Source: a virus
Virus record (IMG/VR): IMGVR_UViG_3300043448_000556
Span: 1 to 45,243 of that record
DNA length: 45,243 nucleotides
Strand: one strand, 5' to 3'
The position numbers and the translations under genes were made by a program. Numbering within the stretch: the stretch's first letter is position 1; each line of letters starts with the position of its first letter. Below the pieces are notes generated by a model, which was given only the letters and a program-made list of their open reading frames with translations, was not told where the DNA came from and made no database searches. This document shows, in pieces, positions 16,659 to 24,154 of this stretch.

Positions 16659-16869
16659 TTATAATCTTTTTATCTTGGCAAAGTTCTTCAAAACAATCCC
16701 ACAATTTATTAAATTTTACCTCATAAATAGTTTCTAGGCCAAGTAAATAATTTTCAACTTGATCTTGGGTTGGATTAGTTTCCATGTATTCACGCAGGTG
16801 TTTAATCTCGGTGACTACTTCCCAGTTTTTTAGTATCAGTTGCTCTAGGTCAAATCTGTTATATTTCAT
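16654..16869 (-). CDS. hypothetical protein, 71 aa
   Basis: Not recognised. Mostly helical, acidic and amphipathic (FDLEQLILKNWEVVTEIK), with a basic end (CQDKKIIS). Overlaps the upstream RNase H-like gene by 4 nt (ATGA) and its TGA stop lies inside tRNA-Thr by 5 nt, so tRNA processing would cut the end of this reading frame. Confidence 0.65.
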   Translation of the reverse strand: MKYNRFDLEQLILKNWEVVTEIKHLREYMETNPTQDQVENYLLGLETIYEVKFNKLWDCFEELCQDKKIIS

Positions 16870-17336
16870 CGGCTTAATATAAATTTTAGTCTGTCAGCTG
16901 CATAGCTTGCAGCAAAAGCATCTGGTTTGATTAAGGCTTCAACACTACAAGTACCACGAATATATCCTATAGCTTGTTGTACAACAGCATTGCTAGCATA
17001 ACACTCTTGTGGATTAAGATCTAGGTGTATTTCTACGTGTCTGTCCTCAATAACATCTTTAAGCTCTAGGAAGATTTCACTAACTTTATAAACTTCAGTC
17101 ATTAATCTAACACTAGGTCTATTCTTTTTTTGATCGTAGTCACGTTCACGAATATGATAGCCAAATATCTTACAACCATGTTTGCCGTCTATATGCACTA
17201 CAATAGCCACAGTATAGTCTGCCCACCAAACTTTGTCTAGTCTAGTACGCTCACTATCTGCGCCTAAGTAGATTTTACTCTCTAGCGTACTCTGCCGAAT
17301 ATACTCTTTAACTTCATTAATATCAAAAGGTTTCAT
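16866..17336 (-). CDS. RNase H-like protein of the YkuK/DUF458 family
   Basis: 156 residues from ATG 17336 (MKPFDINEVKEYI). Motifs fit the DUF458/YkuK group of the RNase H fold: YLGADSERT (first Asp), VVHIDGKHGCKIF, EIHLDLNP (second Asp) and a final IKPDAFAASYAADRL (third acidic site). Members are predicted metal-dependent nucleases; some phages carry them. A longer start at 17375 is possible but lies over a hairpin (17358-17383). Confidence 0.75.
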   Translation of the reverse strand: MKPFDINEVKEYIRQSTLESKIYLGADSERTRLDKVWWADYTVAIVVHIDGKHGCKIFGYHIRERDYDQKKNRPSVRLMTEVYKVSEIFLELKDVIEDRHVEIHLDLNPQECYASNAVVQQAIGYIRGTCSVEALIKPDAFAASYAADRLKFILSR

Positions 17337-17391
17337 GTTGTTCTCGAAGTGTTCTAGTATGGCCACTGGTATCAATGGCCATAGTGGACTA

Positions 17392-17607
17392 CTACTTGAC
17401 GATTTTGCAATGCTTGTAATTTTTAAAGAAACTTTCTACAGTATCTTCAAAGTCTTGTTTAATATTAATAAATTGATCGTATCCCTGACTACCATTTTTA
17501 GCAAAGTCTAATGCTGCGGCTGCCATATTATGACCACTTGTTTTAATTGCCTGCATATCTGCTAATTGTTGTGCATCATTACCTAGTTTTATAATAATTG
17601 AATCCAT
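17392..17607 (-). CDS. hypothetical protein, 71 aa
   Basis: Not recognised. Helical and soluble with a basic C-terminus (FFKNYKHCKIVK). It begins 2 nt after the collagen-like gene ends, so it is probably expressed with that virion gene and could be an assembly partner. Confidence 0.6.
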   Translation of the reverse strand: MDSIIIKLGNDAQQLADMQAIKTSGHNMAAAALDFAKNGSQGYDQFINIKQDFEDTVESFFKNYKHCKIVK

Positions 17608-17608
17608 T

Positions 17609-18271
17609 TTAAACCTGTGCCTGCCCTGTTATATGCCAACTGTCGTTGAAGATTAATGTTATTGACTCGTATGGTGACTGTAACACAACTTCATCACCAT
17701 CATCTATTTTATCACCATTTTGTGTTACTATATAGATTTTCTTGTTTCCAATCTGCTTTTGCTGTGCTTTTATTATAAGCATTTTGCCCTTAGGCGGATT
17801 TTCTGGTAGATATATTTCTATACTTTTTGTGTTTAGTACTCCTATGTAACAATCGTCTGGTTGAATGTGATAGCTTTCTGTAATAACTTTAGCAGGCAGT
17901 ATGCAATTCATAATACCACTAGGTCCTGCTGGGCCTGTGGGACCAGTTTGTCCGCTTATGCCTTGTGGTCCTTGTGGACCAGCCACTCCTTGTTCGCCTT
18001 GTGGTCCTGGTGGTCCTTGTATGCCGCTTTCACCTGGTGGCCCTTGTGGACCTTGAGGTCCTGTATTGCCTTGTGGTCCTTGTGCACCTTGCGGTCCCTG
18101 CGGCCCTGCAACACCCTGTGGTCCTTGTGGTCCTTCTGGGCCAGTAGGCCCTTGTCCAGTGGTATTATTAATAATTACATCATTGTCACTAGTAGTTTGT
18201 GGAACGTATACTGGAGTAGGTGGTGGAGCAAAATACCAGGGCGGTGGAAAAAAATATTGATTTTGATACAT
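17609..18271 (-). CDS. collagen-like repeat protein, probable virion fibre/appendage
   Basis: 220 residues from ATG 18271 (GGAGATTAG upstream). The N-terminus is rich in aromatic residues and proline ([18 protein letters not shown]). About 25 G-x-y triplets ([24 protein letters not shown]) lie near residues 50-125, forming a collagen-like triple helix. The C-terminal beta-rich globular domain ([15 protein letters not shown] to [14 protein letters not shown]) resembles a trimerising fibre tip. Such repeats are common in phage fibres and decoration proteins. The DNA repeats explain the long opposite-strand open frames here. Confidence 0.85.
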   Translation of the reverse strand: MYQNQYFFPPPWYFAPPPTPVYVPQTTSDNDVIINNTTGQGPTGPEGPQGPQGVAGPQGPQGAQGPQGNTGPQGPQGPPGESGIQGPPGPQGEQGVAGPQGPQGISGQTGPTGPAGPSGIMNCILPAKVITESYHIQPDDCYIGVLNTKSIEIYLPENPPKGKMLIIKAQQKQIGNKKIYIVTQNGDKIDDGDEVVLQSPYESITLIFNDSWHITGQAQV

Positions 18272-18290
18272 ACTAATCTCCAATAAATGT

Positions 18291-18315
18291 GCCACTAGAC
18301 TTTTGGTCTAGTGGC
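18291..18315 (-). terminator. strong hairpin upstream of collagen-like gene
   Basis: Perfect 10-bp stem GCCACTAGAC-caaaa-GTCTAGTGGC with only a short T-rich stretch (ACATTTATT) after it. It lies between the 18333-19094 stop and the next start. It may be a terminator or an mRNA-stabilising 3' hairpin. Confidence 0.6.
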
Positions 18316-18332
18316 TAGCACAGTTTTAGAGA

Positions 18333-19094
18333 TTATCTAATATTTGTGTTTGTATTTGTTGGGTTAGCGGTTAGTGTACCACTGCCAACGTTAATTGCTT
18401 CGTTGTTGCTGCGAATATTTTGAGCAAGGCCCCAAATAGCATTGTAGAGTTGACCCCACTGCTGCTGTTGTTGCTGTTGCTGTTGCATCTGGTTGATGTT
18501 GTTGGTTGTGGTAACTTCAACGCCACGAGTAGCTGCACCTGTGTCTAGCTTAGCTTGCAGAGCAATAATAGCTGCGTTAGCGTCTGTAAGTTGACGGTTT
18601 AGTGTAGCTTCGTACTGTTGTGTGATAAGAGCACGAGTCTTATCGCCATCGTTAGTAATATCCTTACTAAGCTCATAACGATTTTCCATTACTTGCTGCT
18701 GTAAACCATTTAGCTGTTGTGCTAGCACCATTGTGCCGGCATTAACAGCTTCTTTAACACCGTCAGTACGAGCAGCTAGGCTACTAGCAACATTATTTAA
18801 CTGAGTTGTAATGCCCAGTGTTTGTGTTGCTTGACTAGCTTCCATAGCAGCTACACTAGTAGAAACACTTTTATCTACCTGACCAATAGCTTGCATCAGG
18901 CTCATGTTAGCCTGATCTTGCTCAGGTGGATTACGAAGTGCAGCAGCTGCAGCAGCTCCGCCGTCGTTACCAAATAGGTTACCATTATTACGCAGTAGTG
19001 ATCCTAGGATCAGGCCACCAATAAGGCCGCCACCGCCAAATAGGCCGTCGCCGCCACTCATCATCATACCAGCTGGTGTAATACTTTCTGCCAT
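18333..19094 (-). CDS. putative virion protein with glycine-rich N-terminus and poly-Gln tract
   Basis: 253 residues from ATG 19094 (AAGGAG upstream). Residues about 15-40 are Gly/Leu-rich (GGGGLIGGLILGSLLRNN), then alanine-rich. A long helical coiled-coil-like centre (SLMQAIGQVDKSVSTSV to LNRQLTDANAAIIALQAK) follows. A Q-rich tract near residue 205 contains ten consecutive Gln, and the C-terminus is Asn/Thr-rich. Low-complexity ends with a coiled coil fit a fibre or head-decoration component; context next to the collagen-like gene supports this. No named family recognised. Confidence 0.6.
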   Translation of the reverse strand: MAESITPAGMMMSGGDGLFGGGGLIGGLILGSLLRNNGNLFGNDGGAAAAAALRNPPEQDQANMSLMQAIGQVDKSVSTSVAAMEASQATQTLGITTQLNNVASSLAARTDGVKEAVNAGTMVLAQQLNGLQQQVMENRYELSKDITNDGDKTRALITQQYEATLNRQLTDANAAIIALQAKLDTGAATRGVEVTTTNNINQMQQQQQQQQQWGQLYNAIWGLAQNIRSNNEAINVGSGTLTANPTNTNTNIR

Positions 19095-19169
19095 TTTATG
19101 CTCCTTGTTGTTATAATTATAATGGAGATTTGGCATGTGTTACTGGCAGGTAACTCATGCCAGTAAAAG

Positions 19170-19433
19170 TTACTCGTAAGGAGTAACTTCAGTAGGTGGA
19201 CAACTGTTTGGATTGTTATGCTTTACGCGTCGCATATCTTCTTGAGGAATAATGCTCTTATACTGATTCATTGTCATTTTTACAGTATCACTGGCTAGCT
19301 CATGTATTCGCTCAGCCATAAAATGTAAATCTTCGTCAGTAGTAGCTTCTTCTCTAATATACTCAAACAGTCGTAACAGTAGGGGGATACTAAGCATAGC
19401 AAAACGCTGCTCAGTTTTATATAATTCATGCAT
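19170..19433 (-). CDS. hypothetical helical protein, 87 aa
   Basis: Not recognised. Helical, Met-rich (FAMLSIPLLLRLFEYIREE then MAERIHELASDTVKMTM) with a proline-containing tail. AAGGTAACCC precedes ATG. Confidence 0.6.
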   Translation of the reverse strand: MHELYKTEQRFAMLSIPLLLRLFEYIREEATTDEDLHFMAERIHELASDTVKMTMNQYKSIIPQEDMRRVKHNNPNSCPPTEVTPYE

Positions 19434-19473
19434 GGGTTACCTTTATTATTTTTATTATTGAACCAGTTTAATA

Positions 19474-19665
19474 CTAGTGTGGAGACTCCATTTGATCTAA
19501 CAAGTAATTATATACTTTAATTCGGCCACTACTAGTATGCCACAGATCGTCTGGCAATTGCATATCAAATGCTCGGTTAGGGCTAGACCACCAACGCTGT
19601 ACTAATTCATCAGTGCCTAGTAATGCCTTTAATATTCTATTTGCTTTTTCGTCAATTGAGTTCAT
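19474..19665 (-). CDS. MbcA/ParS-like toxin-binding domain protein, 63 aa (tentative)
   Basis: The segment VQRWWSSPNRAFDMQLPDDL then WHTSSGRIKVYNYLLDQ follows the DUF2384/MbcA-ParS-Xre pattern (W-L-x-x-P-N-x-A-L, P-x-D-L, G-x-x-x-V-x-x-x-L). That domain is the toxin-binding part of RES/Xre-type antitoxins. No RES-domain toxin is adjacent; a tRNA-Leu pair follows. If right, a stand-alone copy could neutralise a host toxin. The match is short, so this is tentative. Confidence 0.45.
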   Translation of the reverse strand: MNSIDEKANRILKALLGTDELVQRWWSSPNRAFDMQLPDDLWHTSSGRIKVYNYLLDQMESPH

Positions 19666-19675
19666 TTTTATTCCT

Positions 19676-19759
19676 TGGTGCCCTAGGCGAGACTCGAACT
19701 CGCACGCTTTTCAGCACTGGCTTCTAAGACCAGCGTGGCTACCATTACACCACCAGGGC
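19676..19759 (-). tRNA. tRNA-Leu(TAG)
   Basis: Class II tRNA: acceptor GCCCTGG/CTAGGGC, encoded CCA, anticodon loop CTTAGAA, extra arm with GCT-gaaa-AGC. Located just after 19474-19665 on the same strand orientation. Confidence 0.9.
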
Positions 19760-19764
19760 AATTT

Positions 19765-19849
19765 TGGTAGGGAAGACCGGAGTCGAACCGGTATGCCTTT
19801 CAGCGACAGATTTTAAGTCTGTTGTGTCTACCTGTTTCACCACATCCCC
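19765..19849 (-). tRNA. tRNA-Leu(TAA)
   Basis: Class II tRNA: acceptor GGGGATG/CTTCCCT with a G-U first pair, encoded CCA, anticodon loop CTTAAAA, extra arm present. Five bases separate it from tRNA-Leu(TAG). Confidence 0.9.
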
Positions 19850-19852
19850 AAA

Positions 19853-20068
19853 CTAGACTTCAATGCTGCCACGACTGTGTATAATGTATACGCGATTATA
19901 GCTGCTGCGTAAATATTCAATATCACGAATACTACAAAAGGGACCAGATTCGATACGAAAGTCCTTACCCGAACGCCAATCTTCGATAATTTCCGCACGG
20001 GTTTGCATCCACTTTCGCCAGGGAGCTGGTTGTAAGTATAGGTTGTCAAGTAGTTGCTGTACAGCCAT
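19853..20068 (-). CDS. hypothetical protein, 71 aa
   Basis: Not recognised. Start ATG 20068 has AAAGGAAAGCAA upstream and is preferred to the overlapping frame at 19837-20049. Helical N-terminus, then a segment SIRDIEYLRSSYNR similar to MADVEYLERIWYN of the 23679-23843 protein, hinting at a shared small domain. It is followed after 3 nt by tRNA-Leu. Confidence 0.6.
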   Translation of the reverse strand: MAVQQLLDNLYLQPAPWRKWMQTRAEIIEDWRSGKDFRIESGPFCSIRDIEYLRSSYNRVYIIHSRGSIEV

Positions 20069-20095
20069 TTGCTTTCCTTTATCCAGTAAAATAAT

Positions 20096-20124
20096 ATTTT
20101 ACACTGTTTAGCTGGCTAGTGCAA
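20096..20124 (-). promoter_or_regulatory. sigma70-like promoter
   Basis: Minus strand TTGCAC (20124-20119), 17 bp, TAAAAT (20101-20096), 28 bp before ATG 20068. Confidence 0.6.
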
Positions 20125-20134
20125 CTGCAAAATT

Positions 20135-20353
20135 TCAATCTGGTATAGCAGCTAGCTTTTCATTAATAGCTGCCATTAGGGCGGGCTCTTCTGTAGGATT
20201 ATATGCCACGTTAAATTTTAATTCATATAGACCTATATTTTTGTATACTTCGTTGCCTATATCCTCATAAACTTCTACTTTAGCCACTGTTTCTGGCATA
20301 AAAGTACTAACTGAAATAGTTGCAATTTTTACTTGTTTGTTGGTTAAATCCAT
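20135..20353 (-). CDS. hypothetical protein, 72 aa
   Basis: Not recognised. Beta-rich (VKIATISVSTFMPETVAKVE) with a short C-terminal helix. It lies 8 nt after the virion-type gene 20362-20835 and is probably the last gene of the tail-module transcript. Confidence 0.6.
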   Translation of the reverse strand: MDLTNKQVKIATISVSTFMPETVAKVEVYEDIGNEVYKNIGLYELKFNVAYNPTEEPALMAAINEKLAAIPD

Positions 20354-20361
20354 AATTTCTC

Positions 20362-20835
20362 TTATAAATAGGAATAAATTTTTGCATAATAAGAAACGTT
20401 ATGCGTGCCTGTAGCGGGATAAGGTGCTGTTCCCATGCCAGTATCTCCTTGTGTTCTAGCGGGCCGAAATATTAAGTTACTGCCAAAAATAAATATAGAT
20501 AAAATCTCTGATTCTGCTTTTGAATAATATACAAAACCATTATACAGTATTTCATATCTAAACTTAGTATTTATTGCATTATTTGCATATAAATTGAGTC
20601 CTAATAAGGGCTGAACACTGTTTCCATCCGAACTGTTAAATCTTACCTGTATATCATAAAAATCACTTGTCGGATCTAGGCTCTGAAACGGTACATATAT
20701 TTCGGTACCACCACTTATATTTATAGTACCAGAAGTAGAGTATTTTAGGTACACCAGTTTATCACTACTATTAAACTTTATTTGACCTAAACTATTTTTT
20801 ATTTGTATTTGTGAGCTAGTAATATTAAGGGTCAT
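20362..20835 (-). CDS. putative virion/tail-tip protein, 157 aa
   Basis: Beta-rich, Asn/Ser/Tyr-rich composition typical of phage receptor-binding or baseplate proteins. Its N-terminus (KNSLGQIKFNSSDKLVYLK) aligns with that of the adjacent protein 20832-21626 (RDALGQISFDSNNQYLK), suggesting a shared attachment module. Start overlaps the preceding stop by 4 nt (ATGA). No named family. Confidence 0.6.
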   Translation of the reverse strand: MTLNITSSQIQIKNSLGQIKFNSSDKLVYLKYSTSGTINISGGTEIYVPFQSLDPTSDFYDIQVRFNSSDGNSVQPLLGLNLYANNAINTKFRYEILYNGFVYYSKAESEILSIFIFGSNLIFRPARTQGDTGMGTAPYPATGTHNVSYYAKIYSYL

Positions 20836-21626
20836 GGTGTTACTGCTAGGGCTAAAGTAGTATTTGGTTTAGTAAGATTTATAAAAGCAGCGGCCTGCCA
20901 GTATGAATTAGTGGTTAATACATTTCTAAATGTAGGTACTGCAGAATAAGTACTACCAATGCTAAATCTTAGTGTACCTGCAGTATTTATTACCATGCTA
21001 GGTACTATGTCTATTGGGTGAAACCACCAACCTTTAAAGTTAAGAGATCCTGGAACGCTTCTACCTGCTGGTGGCGTATATACAAATCTTTGTAGTCCAA
21101 CAAGTCTGTATGTGCCTGCTACTACACCATTGTAGGTATAGTTCATATAATTTGAGTACGCCAAAACCGTGCCATTTTGAACATTATAAGTACTAAACAA
21201 ATTACTACCAGTAAAAGCTGTAAGATAGGCAGAGCCAATAGACGAAGTTCCTAGATAATTATATCTACCTTGACTTAAAAATGGTGCTGCTTCAGACGAA
21301 GCTATTTCTAGTATAGGTTTTTGATCAAATCTAGCAGTTGTTTCAGCTCCTGTGCTTACCTCTGAATCTGTTCTAGCTGACGCTGGTCCATATAAACCAG
21401 TCCAAATAGGAATACTTAGTGCTCCCATTTTTGATGGGGGAATTAGTTCTGGTCCACTACCTGACACTCTTTCAGCAATTACAGTTGTATAGTCTATACC
21501 ACCGGTTAAAAACTGTGCCCCTGCTTGAGTTTTTAAATATTGATTATTGGAATCAAAACTAATCTGCCCAAGAGCGTCTCTAGTTAAAAATCTATTTGTA
21601 GTTATTTTTATTCGTTCAATTGGCAA
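20832..21626 (-). CDS. putative virion/tail fibre protein, 264 aa
   Basis: Beta-rich and low in charged residues, with Tyr/Ser/Thr/Gly-rich segments (ARTDSEVSTGAETTARFD, FTGSNLFSTYNVQNG), typical of tail fibre tips. The N-terminal LGQI-F-S-YLK element is shared with the next gene. It overlaps 21616-21897 by 11 nt. I infer a virion surface protein from composition and the tail-tip neighbours. Confidence 0.62.
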   Translation of the reverse strand: MPIERIKITTNRFLTRDALGQISFDSNNQYLKTQAGAQFLTGGIDYTTVIAERVSGSGPELIPPSKMGALSIPIWTGLYGPASARTDSEVSTGAETTARFDQKPILEIASSEAAPFLSQGRYNYLGTSSIGSAYLTAFTGSNLFSTYNVQNGTVLAYSNYMNYTYNGVVAGTYRLVGLQRFVYTPPAGRSVPGSLNFKGWWFHPIDIVPSMVINTAGTLRFSIGSTYSAVPTFRNVLTTNSYWQAAAFINLTKPNTTLALAVTP

Positions 21627-21897
21627 TGTACACCTCCACAGGTCCTACAGTCTGTGCTGGTATATCATACTTATACGTTACTACATGGCAATATAGTCGC
21701 ACTTCTCCCGTGCTTTGATTATAGGTAGGAAAATAGTATCTAAAAGCAGCGTCAGTATAAGTTACTCTCACTCCGGTTCCATATGCAACACCACCAACAA
21801 CTAAAAATAAAGTAGGATTACTTAATCCAGCGGTTACATATCCTACACTTACTGACTGTACGGCTTGTGCAGGCACATACTCTGTTCGTGTAGCCAT
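21616..21897 (-). CDS. hypothetical virion-associated protein, 93 aa
   Basis: Beta-rich small protein (VSVGYVTAGLSNPTLFLVVG, then VRVTYTDAAFRYYFPTYN). It lies in a tight tail-module operon between the Hint-domain gene and a fibre-like gene. No family recognised. Confidence 0.6.
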   Translation of the reverse strand: MATRTEYVPAQAVQSVSVGYVTAGLSNPTLFLVVGGVAYGTGVRVTYTDAAFRYYFPTYNQSTGEVRLYCHVVTYKYDIPAQTVGPVEVYIAN

Positions 21898-21900
21898 GTA

Positions 21901-22791
21901 CTATATACCTCGTAATTTTTTTAAGAAAAAGCCCAGGCCCTGACAAAATCTTTTTATAGTAGCATAACTAAATCTATGCTTAGTGCCCCAACTAATTATC
22001 TTGAATATAAAATCTATGTTTAATAGTCCTAAATATCGGTTTACCTCATATGCACCATATCTAGTATTAATATTTTCTGTGGAAGCCATATTTTCTAATA
22101 TGTCACATACCTGTTTATTAGTTAAGTAGCCTCTAGCAAAACTTTTAGCTAAAAGGCCTCCGTTGCCTATTATGCTATGAGTAGAGAACCCATTTACAAT
22201 ATAAGTACCATCGCCTGTTAACCATAAGTTGTATACAAGTTTTCCTGTAGCTGGTGTAATTATTGGCCTATCTATTTTTTTAAGCTTACCTAACCATGGA
22301 TGTAGGCTATAGGTAAGTTCCGGATCTGGAGTACTAAGTTCATTATTAATAAACAGCGGATGGTTAATAGTAGCAAATGGCTTTAATTCTGGTGTTGGGC
22401 TGTACAGGTATTTACTTATAACGTCTATACCTTGTTCTACAAAAACCACTTTATTTACTGTAACTTTATCTTTACTTAGTACTAGATCTCCAACTTGTAC
22501 TTTACTAATTGGCTTGTACGTGCTATCCGCCATTAAAACCATAGAATTTGCAGTAAAACAAAAACCACTTCCGGTACCATCGTCCCAGACTACTGCAGCA
22601 GGTTGTGCTAATGCTGCAAATGTAGCACTACTAAGGCTAACCTTTCCTACTAGTTGCATGTACTCTAGCTCAGTATGAAAATTTAAATTACTTAAATAAG
22701 CGTATGGATTGTCAATAGCAGCATTAATTGTACTAGATTCTCCAATAGCAATAGTACCTGTGGATCCTTTAAGTAGAAAGGTTTTGGGCAT
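21901..22791 (-). CDS. Hint (hedgehog/intein-like) domain virion protein
   Basis: 296 residues. The N-terminal about 75 residues look structural. From residue about 78 a Hint domain begins with Cys (FCFTANSMVLMADSTYKPI, then VQVGDLVLS), block B TINHPLFIN with its Thr and His, and a C-terminal block LVYNLWLTGDGTYIVNG. It does not end in the intein HN plus nucleophile; the frame continues about 80 residues. Autoproteolysis at the Cys, rather than splicing, is therefore more likely. It sits between a peptidase-like tail gene and fibre-like genes. Hint domains occur in some phage tail proteins. Confidence 0.8.
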   Translation of the reverse strand: MPKTFLLKGSTGTIAIGESSTINAAIDNPYAYLSNLNFHTELEYMQLVGKVSLSSATFAALAQPAAVVWDDGTGSGFCFTANSMVLMADSTYKPISKVQVGDLVLSKDKVTVNKVVFVEQGIDVISKYLYSPTPELKPFATINHPLFINNELSTPDPELTYSLHPWLGKLKKIDRPIITPATGKLVYNLWLTGDGTYIVNGFSTHSIIGNGGLLAKSFARGYLTNKQVCDILENMASTENINTRYGAYEVNRYLGLLNIDFIFKIISWGTKHRFSYATIKRFCQGLGFFLKKLRGI

Positions 22792-23326
22792 ATCTGTAAA
22801 TACCTCTTACTCTTTGTAATTCTAGTATGTCTATACTAGACATTTTTTGAAACTCATGTTGAAGTATACGATTATTACCTATATAAATTGCTATATGTGG
22901 TATACCGATAAGAGAATCATATACTATTAAATCTCCTAGCTCCATAGTTTGTTCTGGTACAAAACCATAGCTTTCTAGCCAAGAATCTAACTCACCAGAA
23001 TTAATTTTATTCTGTAGCTCTGGTATACTGATTGGCCTATATTTTTTTAATAGTTGGGTACCTTTGTTATTATCGTGCCACTCAAAGCACAGCGGCAAAC
23101 AATCAGCAATAGGAGTAGAACTGCTATACCGCCCTATATAAGCATCCTTAGAAACAACAAGATTAACCTTGGTCTCTAGTGTATTAACATAAATACAAGG
23201 ATTTTGAAAGGTTTTGCTAACTATAAAGATTCCGTTAGTATCTTCTTCTAATTCGCCTTCAACTATAGTATACCTGTTTCCTATTTCACTATAGTAGTAT
23301 TGATATTCATAATATTGTTGTATCAT
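22769..23326 (-). CDS. NlpC/P60-like tail assembly/peptidoglycan hydrolase
   Basis: 185 residues. A candidate catalytic Cys lies in DCLPLCFEWHD, the His in GIPHIAIYIGNN preceded by LGDLIVYDS, and a third polar residue in ILQHEF. That order matches NlpC/P60 cysteine peptidases such as lambda tail protein K. The N-terminal about 95 residues are beta-rich. First gene of the tail-tip operon, directly behind a promoter overlapped by a perfect inverted repeat (23345-23384). Overlaps the Hint gene by 23 nt. Confidence 0.72.
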   Translation of the reverse strand: MIQQYYEYQYYYSEIGNRYTIVEGELEEDTNGIFIVSKTFQNPCIYVNTLETKVNLVVSKDAYIGRYSSSTPIADCLPLCFEWHDNNKGTQLLKKYRPISIPELQNKINSGELDSWLESYGFVPEQTMELGDLIVYDSLIGIPHIAIYIGNNRILQHEFQKMSSIDILELQRVRGIYRYAQNLST

Positions 23327-23344
23327 AATATATTTTGTTTGTAG

Positions 23345-23384
23345 TATACTATTAAATACTGTGCAAACAATATTTAATAGTATA
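23345..23384 (-). promoter_or_regulatory. 14-bp perfect inverted repeat over a promoter (operator candidate)
   Basis: TATACTATTAAATA (23345-23358) and TATTTAATAGTATA (23371-23384) are exact inverse copies, 12 bp apart. On the minus strand TTGTTT (23372-23367) and TATACT (23350-23345), 16 bp apart, fall inside it. Binding of a dimeric repressor would block the tail-module promoter; alternatively it is an mRNA hairpin. Confidence 0.6.
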
Positions 23385-23402
23385 GGCCCGTATTGTGGGC
23401 CT
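23384..23402 (-). terminator. terminator-like hairpin after 23409-23642
   Basis: Minus strand AGGCCC-acaata-CGGGCCT type stem followed by an A+T-rich tract, abutting the inverted-repeat promoter. Confidence 0.55.
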
Positions 23403-23408
23403 GTAAAC

Positions 23409-23642
23409 TTATTTAGCGTTAGTACCGACTACATATGCCTCCATGGCTTTAGCTAGATCAATAGCCTCTTGCGGAGTATATATAGTTGGCATAAAACTAG
23501 TGTAATTGTCTATAGGAACCCCTTGCTTAAGTTTATGTTCAAAAAATAATTTTGCAAACTTCTTTTGAGTACGAAACTTACAGTCCAAGTATTCCATAGC
23601 CTGTTCTAGCAATTCTTCACGTAATTCATGTACATCTGCCAT
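23409..23642 (-). CDS. hypothetical protein, 77 aa (paralogue of 23821-24045)
   Basis: Helical protein whose layout matches the 23821-24045 product: ELREELLEQAMEYLDCKF versus EIRAQLLEMSKQYLDKQF, a shared F-A-K/R-x-x-F-x-x-x-L-K centre, then FMPTIYTPQEAIDLAKA versus FMPKMYSFEDVIDQAKK. Similar small proteins occur in T4-like cyanophages, from memory. Function unknown. AAGGGGC lies upstream of ATG. Confidence 0.7.
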   Translation of the reverse strand: MADVHELREELLEQAMEYLDCKFRTQKKFAKLFFEHKLKQGVPIDNYTSFMPTIYTPQEAIDLAKAMEAYVVGTNAK

Positions 23643-23678
23643 TTTAGCCCCTTTTTATTTTTATTATCGGCGTGGCAC

Positions 23679-23843
23679 CTACCAGTTGCGCGGATCAGTA
23701 TGATTATACCAAATACGCTCTAGGTATTCTACATCAGCCATTGATTGTGGTTTGTGATCTTCTATGAACTTTTGTAGTGAGTAAGGCTGGCTGAAATATT
23801 CCTGTACTCGCGCCCAAAGTTCACTTACTATTGACGAAACCAT
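23679..23843 (-). CDS. hypothetical protein, 54 aa
   Basis: Not recognised. Start ATG 23843 (MVSSIVSELWARVQEYF) overlaps the end of the upstream gene by 23 nt. Aromatic and helical. The segment SMADVEYLERIWYNH is echoed in the 19853-20068 protein. Confidence 0.55.
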   Translation of the reverse strand: MVSSIVSELWARVQEYFSQPYSLQKFIEDHKPQSMADVEYLERIWYNHTDPRNW

Positions 23844-24045
23844 ACAGCTTTTTAGCCTGATCAATTACATCTTCAAAACTATACATTTTTGGCATAAATT
23901 CTTCGTACTTTTGTTGTACAGCAATGCCATTTTTTAATGCTTCGTCAAATGCTTTACGGGCAAATTCTGTGTTGATTTCAAACTGCTTGTCTAGGTATTG
24001 CTTGCTCATCTCCAGCAATTGAGCGCGAATTTCAAAAGGATTCAT
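23821..24045 (-). CDS. hypothetical protein, 74 aa (paralogue of 23409-23642)
   Basis: Helical; see the 23409-23642 pairing. GGAGAATAGT precedes ATG 24045 and contains the stop of the tiny gene before it. The two copies flank one unrelated small gene, suggesting a local duplication. Confidence 0.7.
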   Translation of the reverse strand: MNPFEIRAQLLEMSKQYLDKQFEINTEFARKAFDEALKNGIAVQQKYEEFMPKMYSFEDVIDQAKKLYGFVNSK

Positions 24046-24046
24046 A

Positions 24047-24154
24047 CTATTCTCCGTGTTGTGTGTTCATTAAACGCTGAGCTTTTCGCCATTGTCCACT
24101 ACGAGTTAGTTGTGTGGCTAATAATGCCTGGCCAAATGCCAGTATCCAGCTCAC
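24047..24154 (-). CDS. tiny hydrophobic protein, 35 aa
   Basis: GTG start overlaps the stop of 24151-24255 (GTGA). The product begins with a hydrophobic stretch (SWILAFGQALLATQL) and has a basic tail (RSGQWRKAQRLMN). Stop is 1 nt from the next ATG. Too short for family assignment; supported by tight coupling on both sides. Confidence 0.45.
   Translation of the reverse strand: MSWILAFGQALLATQLTRSGQWRKAQRLMNTQHGE

Noticed and set aside
17940-18160. Short-period DNA repeats that could suggest a CRISPR array
   Set aside because: The 9-bp periodicity encodes G-x-y triplets; there are no uniform repeats with unique spacers.
17861-18286. Long plus-strand open frames rich in Cys/Gly/Pro or Trp/Ser
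   Set aside because: They are the reverse complement of the collagen-type triplets in the minus-strand gene; repeats keep other frames open.
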